From Gemmatimonadota bacterium (GTDB lineage Bacteria > Gemmatimonadota > Gemmatimonadetes > Longimicrobiales > UBA6960), in assembly GCA_002712565.1 (NCBI GenBank), contig PAUA01000043.1, forward strand, positions 1 through 6,059: a DNA stretch of 6,059 nucleotides, given 5' to 3'. The translations under genes were made by a program, and so were the position numbers. Under the pieces are notes generated by a model. It did not search any database and was not told the DNA's origin. It worked only from the letters and a program-made list of their open reading frames with translations. Below are positions 1-5,892 of the stretch, piece after piece; within the stretch, counting starts at the first letter, position 1; every line of letters begins with the position of its first letter.

Positions 1-1
1 G

Positions 2-1333
2 AATCCGGCACCACTACTTAGCGATTGTTGGTTCGGTGACACGATATTGGCGCAGACAGAGACGATCGTACTGACGGGGCGGAGCGAAGGTGATGTTGGT
101 GGGCGTGTCAATCAAGTGAGATTCATGATTACGGAAGTGCTTTCGTCGACTGGCCCCGCAGTGTCTCCTTCTCGAGTGGACATCGAGGTTGAGGGCGAGT
201 TTTTCGGGCTTACGCAGGATGATCTAAGGTTCGTTGAAGTTGGTTCGAAGTTCGAGCGTTGGAAAGATGAACCGTTCGCCGAGGTGGTGGCCCTGGGCAT
301 TCCTGGGCCTGGTACGCAGCGCGTAAACATAGGAGGGCAAGCAATCCGGGCACCTGCGGATGGCGAGTTCGCCGTGCGGGCCATCATCCGGATAAGCTGT
401 GTTATCACGGCAAACGAGGGTTGCTTGGTCGATGGCACTGTTCTTGCCCAGAACGCGACGAAGCCTTTGCCCTTACCTGGTCGCTCTGACCAACTTAAGT
501 TTCTAATTGACGAGATACGTCCGGCCCATGCTTCTATGGAGTCCCCATTGGACCGAGTGGATGTCCAGGTTGAGGGCGAGTTTTTCGGCCTTACGCAGGA
601 TGCCTTGCGGTTTGTTCAGGTCGGTGCGGAGTTTCGTCGCTGGATCGGTGAACCCCTCGCCGAGGTGTTGCTTTTGGGTACTCCGGAGCCGGGTACGCAA
701 CGCGTCCGAATAGGTAGTGACGTCCTCCGGACACCTGCAGATGATGAACTGACCGTGCGCGCTATAGTTCGGATGAGCTGTGTCATTGCGACAGCGAATG
801 GGGAATGCTTCGTAGATGACACTGTTCTCGCTCAGAACGCGACGGTAATTTTGCCCGTGCCCAACAGTTCTGACCAGGTGAGGTTTTTGGTTGGCGAGAT
901 GCGTCCAGGCGATGCTCAGCCGGTGTTTGCATCGGTTAGGACCGCGATGGCTACTGTGCGGGTCCGTTTCATTGCTGGACAGGAGGTTCTCGACACCATG
1001 AACGTGGGTGACGTTGACTTGGGCGGATCCGTGACACTTCCGTCCGACGCGGACAGAGCCATATTGATGGAAATAGGGCAGGATCAAAAGCGAGTAACTG
1101 GCATTTTAAGCAGCGACGGTCTTCTGGGAAGGAATTTTCAGTCTGAAGGGTCCATCCTCTCGTTTACCGGGAGAGTTCGCATCCCCGTGGTGTTCACGGA
1201 ATCTGGATGGTGGTATGGGGCGCAGTCGATCAAAATCGGTGCCGGATTCAACTTCCAGACTGTATCGGGAGCCATGAGGGGGTCGATTGTCGACATGGTG
1301 ATTAGTGACGAGAAGGTTGGTGTGGCTCGATGA
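2..1333 (+). CDS. Repeat protein with DUF4330-like units, 5'-partial
   Basis: The reading frame is open to the left edge, so the true start lies outside the window. A TTG at 47 could be taken as a start, but the codons before it (26-46) read C-W-F-G-D-T-I and continue into L-A-Q-T. This matches CLVDGTVLAQNAT and CFVDDTVLAQNAT inside the later units, so coding clearly continues upstream. Numbering from 47, residues 21-146 and 147-274 are two similar units and 275-418 a diverged third. The last part (WWYGAQSIKIG, then FNFQT and GSIVDM) has the layout I associate with DUF4330, a family usually built as one N-terminal membrane anchor plus one such domain. That assignment is from memory and tentative. 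No membrane segment is visible here, but an N-terminal anchor could be upstream. Function is unknown; an extracytoplasmic, glycan-related role is suggested only by the neighbouring genes. It overlaps the next gene by ATGA. Confidence 0.75.
   Translation, partial: NPAPLLSDCWFGDTILAQTETIVLTGRSEGDVGGRVNQVRFMITEVLSSTGPAVSPSRVDIEVEGEFFGLTQDDLRFVEVGSKFERWKDEPFAEVVALGIPGPGTQRVNIGGQAIRAPADGEFAVRAIIRISCVITANEGCLVDGTVLAQNATKPLPLPGRSDQLKFLIDEIRPAHASMESPLDRVDVQVEGEFFGLTQDALRFVQVGAEFRRWIGEPLAEVLLLGTPEPGTQRVRIGSDVLRTPADDELTVRAIVRMSCVIATANGECFVDDTVLAQNATVILPVPNSSDQVRFLVGEMRPGDAQPVFASVRTAMATVRVRFIAGQEVLDTMNVGDVDLGGSVTLPSDADRAILMEIGQDQKRVTGILSSDGLLGRNFQSEGSILSFTGRVRIPVVFTESGWWYGAQSIKIGAGFNFQTVSGAMRGSIVDMVISDEKVGVAR
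107..484 (+). repeat. Tandem protein repeat, unit A (126 residues)
   Basis: This unit runs from VNQVRF to LPLPGR. By hand alignment, 52 of 77 residues from its VDIEVEG segment to ISCVI are identical to unit B. It contains FFGLTQD, a LRFVEVG strand, PGTQRV and a C-x7-C pair (C118 and C126, counted from the TTG at 47). Its last strand also serves as the first strand of the next unit, so the boundaries are approximate. Confidence 0.8.
485..868 (+). repeat. Tandem protein repeat, unit B (128 residues)
   Basis: This is the second copy of the unit, with FFGLTQD, LRFVQVG, PGTQRV and a C-x8-C pair (C245 and C254, counted from 47). At the DNA level, 567-602 repeats 186-221 with a single mismatch in 36 nt, at an offset of 381 nt (127 codons). 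This points to duplication within the gene. Confidence 0.8.
869..1300 (+). repeat. Diverged C-terminal repeat unit C
   Basis: This unit starts with SDQVRFLVGEM, matching the opening strand of units A and B, and ends with the strand pattern WYGAQSIKIG, FNFQT, GSIVDM. FFGLTQD, PGTQRV and the cysteine pair are missing. The VRVRF and MNVGDVDLGG segments align loosely with VQVEGEF and FVQVGAEF of unit B. It is probably the capping domain of the array and the part most like a standard single-domain DUF4330 protein. Confidence 0.5.
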
Positions 1334-1860
1334 GAAGTAAGCCCGCACTTGCTTTTAGGTCTGCGAAGGAATCTAGCGCACTGATCGGTGCTGGGCGGCG
1401 TGTTGTGGCAGGTAGTTCAACGTGCGCAGCAGTTATTTATGTTGCTCGCTGGCTGCGCCGAGCCCGGGAGAAGGTTGTTGTAGGCCTCGGGGGCAAATGG
1501 TCCACTGAAAAAGAGGCCCGCAGTTTGGAACATCTTCTCGTGGGTGCTTCCAAGAGCCGATTTGTAATTGGGCTGTCGTCCCTGGTAAATGCACCATTCG
1601 CAGCTTGGCCAGGGTGTCGACTCCGGCGCATGGTAGATCCTATGATCAACCTCGACCCTCTGGCGCAAATTCGCCTCGGTGGTTGGGTGATTGTCACGAC
1701 CGTGATCACGCACATCGCTCTTCTCGGCGTGCTGGATACCGAGGTTGGACTCGTTGGCTGGACTCTTCGCGTTGGGCTTGTGGTTGCCGGTCTAGCCTTG
1801 ATGTGGAGGCCCCGAGCATGGGCATCAGCCTGGAAGGACCGAGCCATAAAGAGGAGATAA
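1330..1860 (+). CDS. Small membrane protein of unknown function, two C-terminal helices
   Basis: I do not recognise this 176-residue protein. The N-terminal two thirds is basic, with several arginine clusters (for example RWLRRAREK at 40-48) and no obvious enzymatic motif. Two hydrophobic segments follow at about 117-135 and 140-159, joined by a short turn containing D136 and E138, and the tail is strongly basic (KDRAIKRR). By the positive-inside rule (inference), both ends would face the cytoplasm. The ATG overlaps the stop of the repeat-protein gene as ATGA, so the two are translationally coupled and probably work together. A purine-rich GAGAAGG lies about 13 nt before the ATG, a weak ribosome-binding site. 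The stop is 18 nt from the stop of the convergent methyltransferase gene. Reality of the gene is supported by the overlap and plausible topology, not by homology. Confidence 0.7.
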   Translation: MRSKPALAFRSAKESSALIGAGRRVVAGSSTCAAVIYVARWLRRAREKVVVGLGGKWSTEKEARSLEHLLVGASKSRFVIGLSSLVNAPFAAWPGCRLRRMVDPMINLDPLAQIRLGGWVIVTTVITHIALLGVLDTEVGLVGWTLRVGLVVAGLALMWRPRAWASAWKDRAIKRR

Positions 1861-1878
1861 AGAGATCTCTCCACATGG

Positions 1879-2523
1879 CTACAGCTTTCGAAGCTTCACG
1901 GCGTACCAGCAGTTCAACCGCCCCATCCCCCAGGCCCGGCGGACGACGCGGCCGCCCCGGGTGATGATGAGTTCCAAAAACTCCGGCTCGGCTAGGGGGC
2001 GGGTTGGCTCAGCCTCGTCGATGTCGTCGTGGCTGCGGCCCGACAAGAACGTGCGGAGTTTGCCGAAGCGGATGAAGGGGTGGCTTGGGTCGGCGAGGCA
2101 GACGACGAGCCAGCCGTTGGGGGCCAGGTGTCGCGCGATCTTGTCCAGGACCGAACCCTTGTCGGTGACGTACTCCAGGACGTTGACGAGGAGCACGACG
2201 TCGAACTGGGCATCCTCTGGCAGTTCGCCGGCGTGGACCTTGGCCTCCAGGCCTTCGGCCACCAAGTGGACCCGGAGGCGGTCGACGTTGGCTGCGCTGA
2301 TGTCGTAACCCACTACGTCGACCCCGCCCCGCCGGAGAGGGATCAGGATCGCGCCCGTGTTGCAGCCGAACTCGAGCACCCGCTGCTTGTCGAGTTCAAC
2401 GATACGGGTCAGCTCGGCGACCCTCCGCCGGTGGAACATTCGCTCCAGGTAACTGCCGCTGCGGGACGCTTCGAAGAGGTCGTACTCGAAGGTGTCCGTT
2501 CCGCCGGACGATGGCAGCGTCAC
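1879..2523 (-). CDS. Class I SAM-dependent methyltransferase
   Basis: This 214-residue cytoplasmic enzyme has the usual Rossmann-type methyltransferase motifs in order: motif I VLEFGCNTGAI at 49-59 (SAM-binding glycine loop), the acidic end of strand 2 in VGYDIS at 71-76 (D74 would hold the ribose), the FDVVLLVNVLEYV strand at 107-119, and HLAPNGWLVV at 132-141. It resembles the Methyltransf_11/25 group. The sequence does not show the acceptor. The start is GTG, overlapping the aminotransferase stop as GTGA, with a good AAGGAA site 5 nt upstream, so translation is probably coupled. Its position as last gene of the polysaccharide operon suggests O- or N-methylation of a sugar or of the product of the aminotransferase (inference). 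A small-molecule or lipid methyltransferase remains possible. Base composition is high in GC like the aminotransferase and unlike the genes further upstream. Confidence 0.9.
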   Translation of the reverse strand: MTLPSSGGTDTFEYDLFEASRSGSYLERMFHRRRVAELTRIVELDKQRVLEFGCNTGAILIPLRRGGVDVVGYDISAANVDRLRVHLVAEGLEAKVHAGELPEDAQFDVVLLVNVLEYVTDKGSVLDKIARHLAPNGWLVVCLADPSHPFIRFGKLRTFLSGRSHDDIDEAEPTRPLAEPEFLELIITRGGRVVRRAWGMGRLNCWYAVKLRKL

Positions 2524-3920
2524 ATCAGTTCCTTGAGGTTCTTGACCGCGAAGTCGGCGACCACCTTCCTTAACCCTCGCGTCAGGATCACATCTATCGC
2601 GTCGACGAAAGCGGCCAGCTCGTCGCGCGTGACCACAAGTGGTGGGAGTACCTGCAGGATGTCGGGATCGGAAGACGAGAAACCGGCCACGATGTCGTGG
2701 TCGTCCACTAGAGCCCGCACTATCGCGACCATGCAGAGCGAATCCAGGCTCCCCTTGAGGCCAGCCAGCTGCTTGCGCTTCCGCAGCGCCGAAGAGACCG
2801 GCGTGAAGTCGAAGTGGATCCCCTGGAACAGCCCGACCCCTCGGATTCCGCGCACGATGCTGCCGTGGCGCGCCGCCAGTTCGTCTAACTGCTCCCTGAC
2901 GAACGCACCTAGCTCCGCCGCCCGCTCGCTCAGCCGATCGTCCACAATGACATTCAAGGCCTCGATCGCTATCGCGCAGGAAGCGCCAAGCCCCCCGAAC
3001 GTCGTCGAGTGGAGGGCCGCCTTCCGCCCCACCCCATAGGCCCGAACGAACAGCTCCTCGGAGGTGACCATCGCCGCCATCGCGCGTCGCCCCCCACCGA
3101 GCGCCTTGCTGATCGTGACGACGTCCGGCACCGCGCCGTCTCGTTGGAACCCGAACAGAGAACCCAGTCGGCCCAGCCCCACCTTGACCTCGTCCGCGAT
3201 GACCAGCGCCCCGTGATCGTGGCAGATGCGGACCACGTCGGCGACGTAGCCAGCCGGCGGGACCAACAGTCCCTGTCCCTGGACCGGCTCCAGGATCATC
3301 GCGATCACCTCGCCGTCCCCGCCCATCAGCGCGGTCTCCACCGCGCCGGCGTTGCCGTACGGAACCGTGGTCACCGCGTCGGCGGGGAGCCCCACCAGGA
3401 ACCCGTCCGCGAAATCCTCGGAACGCGTCACGCTGAGCGCCCCGTGCGTCTTGCCATGGTAGCCACCCTCGGTCGTAATGAACCGGGTTCGTCCTGGTTG
3501 GGCCCGCTCGCAGAGTTTCATCGCGGCTTCGTTTGCCTCCGCTCCGGAGACGGCGAAGAAGGCTGTACCCAAAGGCCCAGGGAGCAGCCGGGCCAGGTTC
3601 TCTGCCAGCGCTGCCTGCAGCCGGTGGGGGGCGATCTTGAGCGCGTCGACGACCTGGTTGTCCAGGCAGCGTCGCTCCGCCGCGACGATTCGGGGGTGGT
3701 TGTGGCCGAGGTTCAGGATTCCGCCCGCCGAGGTAAAGTCAGTGATCACCCGCCCCCCGCGGAGGTGCAGCTTCGTTCCCTGGGCCCGTACGACGTCGAG
3801 TTCGTTCATCCCGAGGGACCGGTAGATTCGGTGTAGGCCCGGGTTCACGTGCCGGCGGTACGCTTCGAGGTAGTCGACGGCGCTCCAGTCGAGTGCCTCT
3901 TCGAGCGTCAGCAGCCTCAT
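2520..3920 (-). CDS. Class III PLP-dependent aminotransferase
   Basis: The ATG at 3920 gives 466 residues. The frame stays open to an ATG at 4010, but that would overlap the glycosyltransferase by 83 nt, and the extra 30 residues look nothing like the family. The family signature is clear: LGHNHPRIV near 72-80, SGAEANEAAMKL at 125-136, YHGKTHGALS at 154-163, EPVQGQGL at 211-218, the PLP-nitrogen aspartate D243 in ADEVKVGLGR, Schiff-base lysine K272 in TISKALGGG, HSTTFGG at 304-310 and a C-terminal QVLPPLVVTRDEL. Overall layout resembles putrescine/ornithine-type enzymes (YgjG-like), but the substrate cannot be read from sequence. DEVKVG is unusual, since most relatives have DEVQTG. The gene starts 7 nt after the glycosyltransferase stop, with only a weak GGACGG before the ATG, and it overlaps the methyltransferase by GTGA. 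It may supply an amino group to a glycan substituent or activated precursor (inference). Confidence 0.93.
   Translation of the reverse strand: MRLLTLEEALDWSAVDYLEAYRRHVNPGLHRIYRSLGMNELDVVRAQGTKLHLRGGRVITDFTSAGGILNLGHNHPRIVAAERRCLDNQVVDALKIAPHRLQAALAENLARLLPGPLGTAFFAVSGAEANEAAMKLCERAQPGRTRFITTEGGYHGKTHGALSVTRSEDFADGFLVGLPADAVTTVPYGNAGAVETALMGGDGEVIAMILEPVQGQGLLVPPAGYVADVVRICHDHGALVIADEVKVGLGRLGSLFGFQRDGAVPDVVTISKALGGGRRAMAAMVTSEELFVRAYGVGRKAALHSTTFGGLGASCAIAIEALNVIVDDRLSERAAELGAFVREQLDELAARHGSIVRGIRGVGLFQGIHFDFTPVSSALRKRKQLAGLKGSLDSLCMVAIVRALVDDHDIVAGFSSSDPDILQVLPPLVVTRDELAAFVDAIDVILTRGLRKVVADFAVKNLKELM
2529..2534 (-). promoter_or_regulatory. Shine-Dalgarno site of the methyltransferase gene
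   Basis: On the minus strand this reads AAGGAA, 5 nt before the GTG at 2523. It lies inside the last codons of the aminotransferase gene and decides in favour of the GTG start, for which no in-frame ATG competes nearby. Confidence 0.7.
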
Positions 3921-3927
3921 CCGTCCG

Positions 3928-4827
3928 TCACAGGGATGACCGTGTCTGATCAATGACGAACAGCGGCCGACGGACCACGTTCTTGTATACGCGAGCGAGG
4001 TAGAGCGCAACGAGTGGGATAGTTATGACCAGATAGTATAGGGCCGCTATGGCCGCGGCCGCCGCCATGTCTACCTTAGGTAAGCCTGTCACCAACACAT
4101 ACGCCGGAAAAGCCAAACCGACGAAGACAGCCAGATACGAGACCAATCGAAGCGGGAAAGTCGTACCTGACATGATGCTTTCTATCGCGTACAGCGTCAT
4201 CCTTAGAAAATTGTAGTGGGTTTCTCCGTACGTGCGTTTCGCTCGTAGATACGGGATGGCTACTCGCCGGAAGCCAACGTAGCCCATTTCGGCCCGGACG
4301 GACACGAAAGCCGTCCTCGGGACTAGCAGCGCATCACGCACTTGCCGGGTCATCATCGAGAATTCGCCCATCCACATGACAATCTCGCTGTCAGCTACCC
4401 CTTTATTCGCTAGGTAGAACAGCTTCCGTCCGAATGTGACCAACCAAGGCTCATCTCGGTTAGACCGCTCGCCGTACGCCAGTTGAGCGCCATCCAGGAT
4501 TGCTTTGTAGAAATCGACGAGCAGTTCCGGTGGATCTTCGCAATCGACGTCAACGATCGCATAATAATCTCCTTCGACCGCAGACAGGCCAGCCACAAGT
4601 GCTGCAGGATATCCAAAATTCCGAGCGAGAGTGATGATCTTGACTCTCGGATCGGCCTCGTGCAGTTCAAACATCCGATCTAGCGAATCATCCTCACTCG
4701 AATTGTTCACGAAGACGATGTTCCATTCGAGGCTTGGTATCGACTCGAGAGCTGCCTTTGCCCGTCCATAAAAAAACGGGATGTTTTGGCCTTCGTTGCG
4801 AGCCGGCACTATGACGTTCAGCTTCAT
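3928..4827 (-). CDS. GT2 glycosyltransferase, polyprenyl-phosphate (GtrB/DPM1-like) type
   Basis: This 299-residue inner-membrane enzyme has a GT-A domain followed by two membrane helices. Visible motifs: LNVIVPARNEGQNI at the N-terminus; FVNNSSEDDS at 39-48 where the nucleotide-binding VDDGSTD normally sits; ARNFGYPAALVAGL at 68-81; the metal-binding DVD at 93-95 within VDVDCEDPPELL; YGERSNRDEPW at 118-128; MGEFSMMTR at 153-161; and RAKRTYGETHYNFLRM at 195-210 near the membrane interface. Hydrophobic helices lie at about 227-247 and 256-279, with a basic tail. Known relatives transfer a sugar from a nucleotide donor to undecaprenyl or dolichyl phosphate. The donor here is unknown, and a CDP-deoxyhexose made by the upstream genes is one guess. 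The ATG at 4827 is the first after an in-frame TGA 6 nt upstream and has no Shine-Dalgarno site. The NNSS substitution and the E in MGEF (usually D) are the odd residues. Confidence 0.9.
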   Translation of the reverse strand: MKLNVIVPARNEGQNIPFFYGRAKAALESIPSLEWNIVFVNNSSEDDSLDRMFELHEADPRVKIITLARNFGYPAALVAGLSAVEGDYYAIVDVDCEDPPELLVDFYKAILDGAQLAYGERSNRDEPWLVTFGRKLFYLANKGVADSEIVMWMGEFSMMTRQVRDALLVPRTAFVSVRAEMGYVGFRRVAIPYLRAKRTYGETHYNFLRMTLYAIESIMSGTTFPLRLVSYLAVFVGLAFPAYVLVTGLPKVDMAAAAAIAALYYLVITIPLVALYLARVYKNVVRRPLFVIDQTRSSL

Positions 4828-4842
4828 TGGCAGTCAAATCAG

Positions 4843-4938
4843 CTAGTTGGAGGCACTGAAGTACTCGTCCCACACTATTTCCAGAAGGCCACTCATATTC
4901 CGATACAACGCAATGTGCGCCAGGTTAGATATAAGCAT
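4843..4938 (-). CDS. Possible 31-codon ORF between reductase and glycosyltransferase
   Basis: In the 135-nt gap, the ATG at 4938 opens a frame of 31 residues (starts MLISNLAHIALYRN, ends DEYFSASN) closing with TAG at 4843, 15 nt before the glycosyltransferase ATG. It is in the same frame as the reductase, directly behind its TGA, with only sense codons between. A GGGG run lies 10 nt before the ATG, a poor ribosome-binding site. The peptide is unrecognised. It may be a coupled small protein, the remnant of a longer gene, or chance, and chance is a serious possibility at this length. Confidence 0.22.
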   Translation of the reverse strand: MLISNLAHIALYRNMSGLLEIVWDEYFSASN

Positions 4939-4960
4939 TCGCGCAATGCCCCTGAATGCT
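4934..4960. repeat. 7-bp perfect inverted repeat after the reductase stop
   Basis: AGCATTC at 4934-4940 and GAATGCT at 4954-4960 are perfect inverted copies with a 13-nt spacer. The repeat begins 2 nt after the reductase stop in the transcribed direction. No U-run follows, so it is not a standard intrinsic terminator. It could be a weak attenuator, an mRNA 3'-end stabiliser or a protein-binding dyad. The ATG of the possible small ORF lies in the second arm. Confidence 0.35.
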
Positions 4961-4962
4961 CC

Positions 4963-5892
4963 TCATACACACCCTGCCCAAGTTTGCCACCAAGCAAGCG
5001 TGTGGGCCAGACCGTCTCGCAGCGAATACCTTGGAGCCCAACCGATGTCACGCCGAAGCAAGGATGCGTCTGCAAGAACCCGCATAGGCTCATTTTCGGG
5101 GCAGTCTCTCGCACCTAGCAAAATCAAGTCTGGCCTGCCGAGCAAGTCACCTATCGTCTCAGCGATCTCAGCAACGGTGGTGGGTTCGCCCAAGGCAATG
5201 TTTACCGCGCCATCGATTCGACTTGTAGCGGCACTCCAAATAGCCGCGGCGGCATCCTCAACATGAAGGTAGTCACGGACTTGGAGGCCCGGTGTTAACT
5301 CAGCCGTCTCTCCCTTCAACAAGCGCAGCATGGTCGACGGAACAAGCCGACGCTCATCTTCGTAAGGCCCGTATGAATAAAAGAGTCGGGGGGTAAGGAC
5401 ACGAAGTCCTGTTAGATTTGAGAACTCCTGAGCAATTTCAAACAGCGCCTTCTTGCATGCCCCATAGACGTCGTGCGGATTCAGAGGCGTTGTTTCTACA
5501 AGTTGCTCATACTGAAGATCGTATTCGAAGCAGGTACCTGCCGCCACGAATCGTTCGCAGCCGATTTTCTGAATCAGTCGCAGCAATTCAAGGCTTCCGC
5601 TAAGCGATGTGAAGTTGGTTTCCGCAGCTGCACGACCTGACCAACCGCGCCACGCCAGATGAATACAGATTTCCGGGCGTGCAGTTTGGATAAGATCCTC
5701 GACCGCCGCCACGTTCTCTAGGTCACTTTCCACTATCGACAAGCGGCTCTCGATGTCACGGATCCGCCAACGGTCCGTCGAGGGACTGATGAGTCCAGTT
5801 ACATCATGCCCTTCCGCCAGTAGTTGGCGGGCGAGATGGGAGCCAACGAAGCCACCTACTCCGGTCAGCAGAACACGATAAGTCAGCACCAT
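4963..5892 (-). CDS. Extended-SDR NAD(P)-dependent sugar-nucleotide 4-ketoreductase/epimerase
   Basis: The ATG at 5892 gives 309 residues, standard for extended SDRs. The dinucleotide-binding loop is TGVGGFVG (10-17), the catalytic pair is Y143 and K147 in YGACKK, the active-site threonine is T120 in GTCFEYD, and RDYLHVED lies at 206-213. GTCFEYD together with LFYSYGP, QVRDYLHVED and a WW-containing C-terminus recalls the CDP-abequose/paratose synthase group (RfbJ/RfbS-like), which reduces CDP-4-keto-6-deoxyhexoses. That fits the CDP-glucose gene upstream. The acid/base Asp-Glu of 4,6-dehydratases after the threonine is absent (T-C-F-E here), so it is probably not the dehydratase. Start choice: an ATG at 5922 lies 40 nt inside rfbF and adds ten non-family residues. 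The ATG at 5892 overlaps the rfbF stop by 10 nt. A GTG at 5889 is better spaced (4 nt) from GGAAGG. Exact substrate and product are uncertain. Confidence 0.88.
   Translation of the reverse strand: MVLTYRVLLTGVGGFVGSHLARQLLAEGHDVTGLISPSTDRWRIRDIESRLSIVESDLENVAAVEDLIQTARPEICIHLAWRGWSGRAAAETNFTSLSGSLELLRLIQKIGCERFVAAGTCFEYDLQYEQLVETTPLNPHDVYGACKKALFEIAQEFSNLTGLRVLTPRLFYSYGPYEDERRLVPSTMLRLLKGETAELTPGLQVRDYLHVEDAAAAIWSAATSRIDGAVNIALGEPTTVAEIAETIGDLLGRPDLILLGARDCPENEPMRVLADASLLRRDIGWAPRYSLRDGLAHTLAWWQTWAGCV

Noticed and set aside
503..1087. Minus-strand open frame (194 codons) opposite the repeat protein
   Set aside because: The plus-strand frame has protein-level repeats under clear constraint. 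This one only mirrors them and has no motif.
1851..1872. Possible terminator between the convergent genes: perfect palindrome AGAGATCTCT and a 5-bp GGAGA/TCTCC dyad
   Set aside because: The palindrome leaves no room for a loop, the alternative stem is only 5 bp, and no T-run follows on either strand.
1437..1874. Minus-strand open frame (145 codons) opposite the two-helix membrane protein
   Set aside because: Its product is rich in Arg, Thr, Ser and Pro with no hydrophobic or enzymatic pattern. The plus-strand frame is supported by the ATGA coupling and a coherent topology.
1883..1895. Small dyad AGCTT-TCG-AAGCT inside the end of the methyltransferase gene
   Set aside because: A 5-bp AT-rich stem with a 3-nt loop, inside coding sequence and without a T-run, is expected by chance.
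2029..3039. Long plus-strand open frame (336 codons)
   Set aside because: It is antisense to the clear methyltransferase and aminotransferase genes. Its product is low-complexity, rich in Arg, Ala and Ser, with no motif, typical of a GC-rich shadow frame.
3009..3836. Plus-strand open frame (275 codons)
   Set aside because: It is antisense to the aminotransferase, rich in Arg, His and Asp, and shows no domain; a shadow frame.
4930..4957. Minus-strand promoter-like pair TTCAGG and TATATC with a 17-nt spacer in the intergenic gap
   Set aside because: The -35 match is poor and the spacing fit could be chance; not enough to call a promoter.
4847..5266. Plus-strand open frame (139 codons) across the 135-nt gap and the reductase end
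   Set aside because: Most of it is antisense to the conserved C-terminus of the reductase, and its product shows no recognisable feature.
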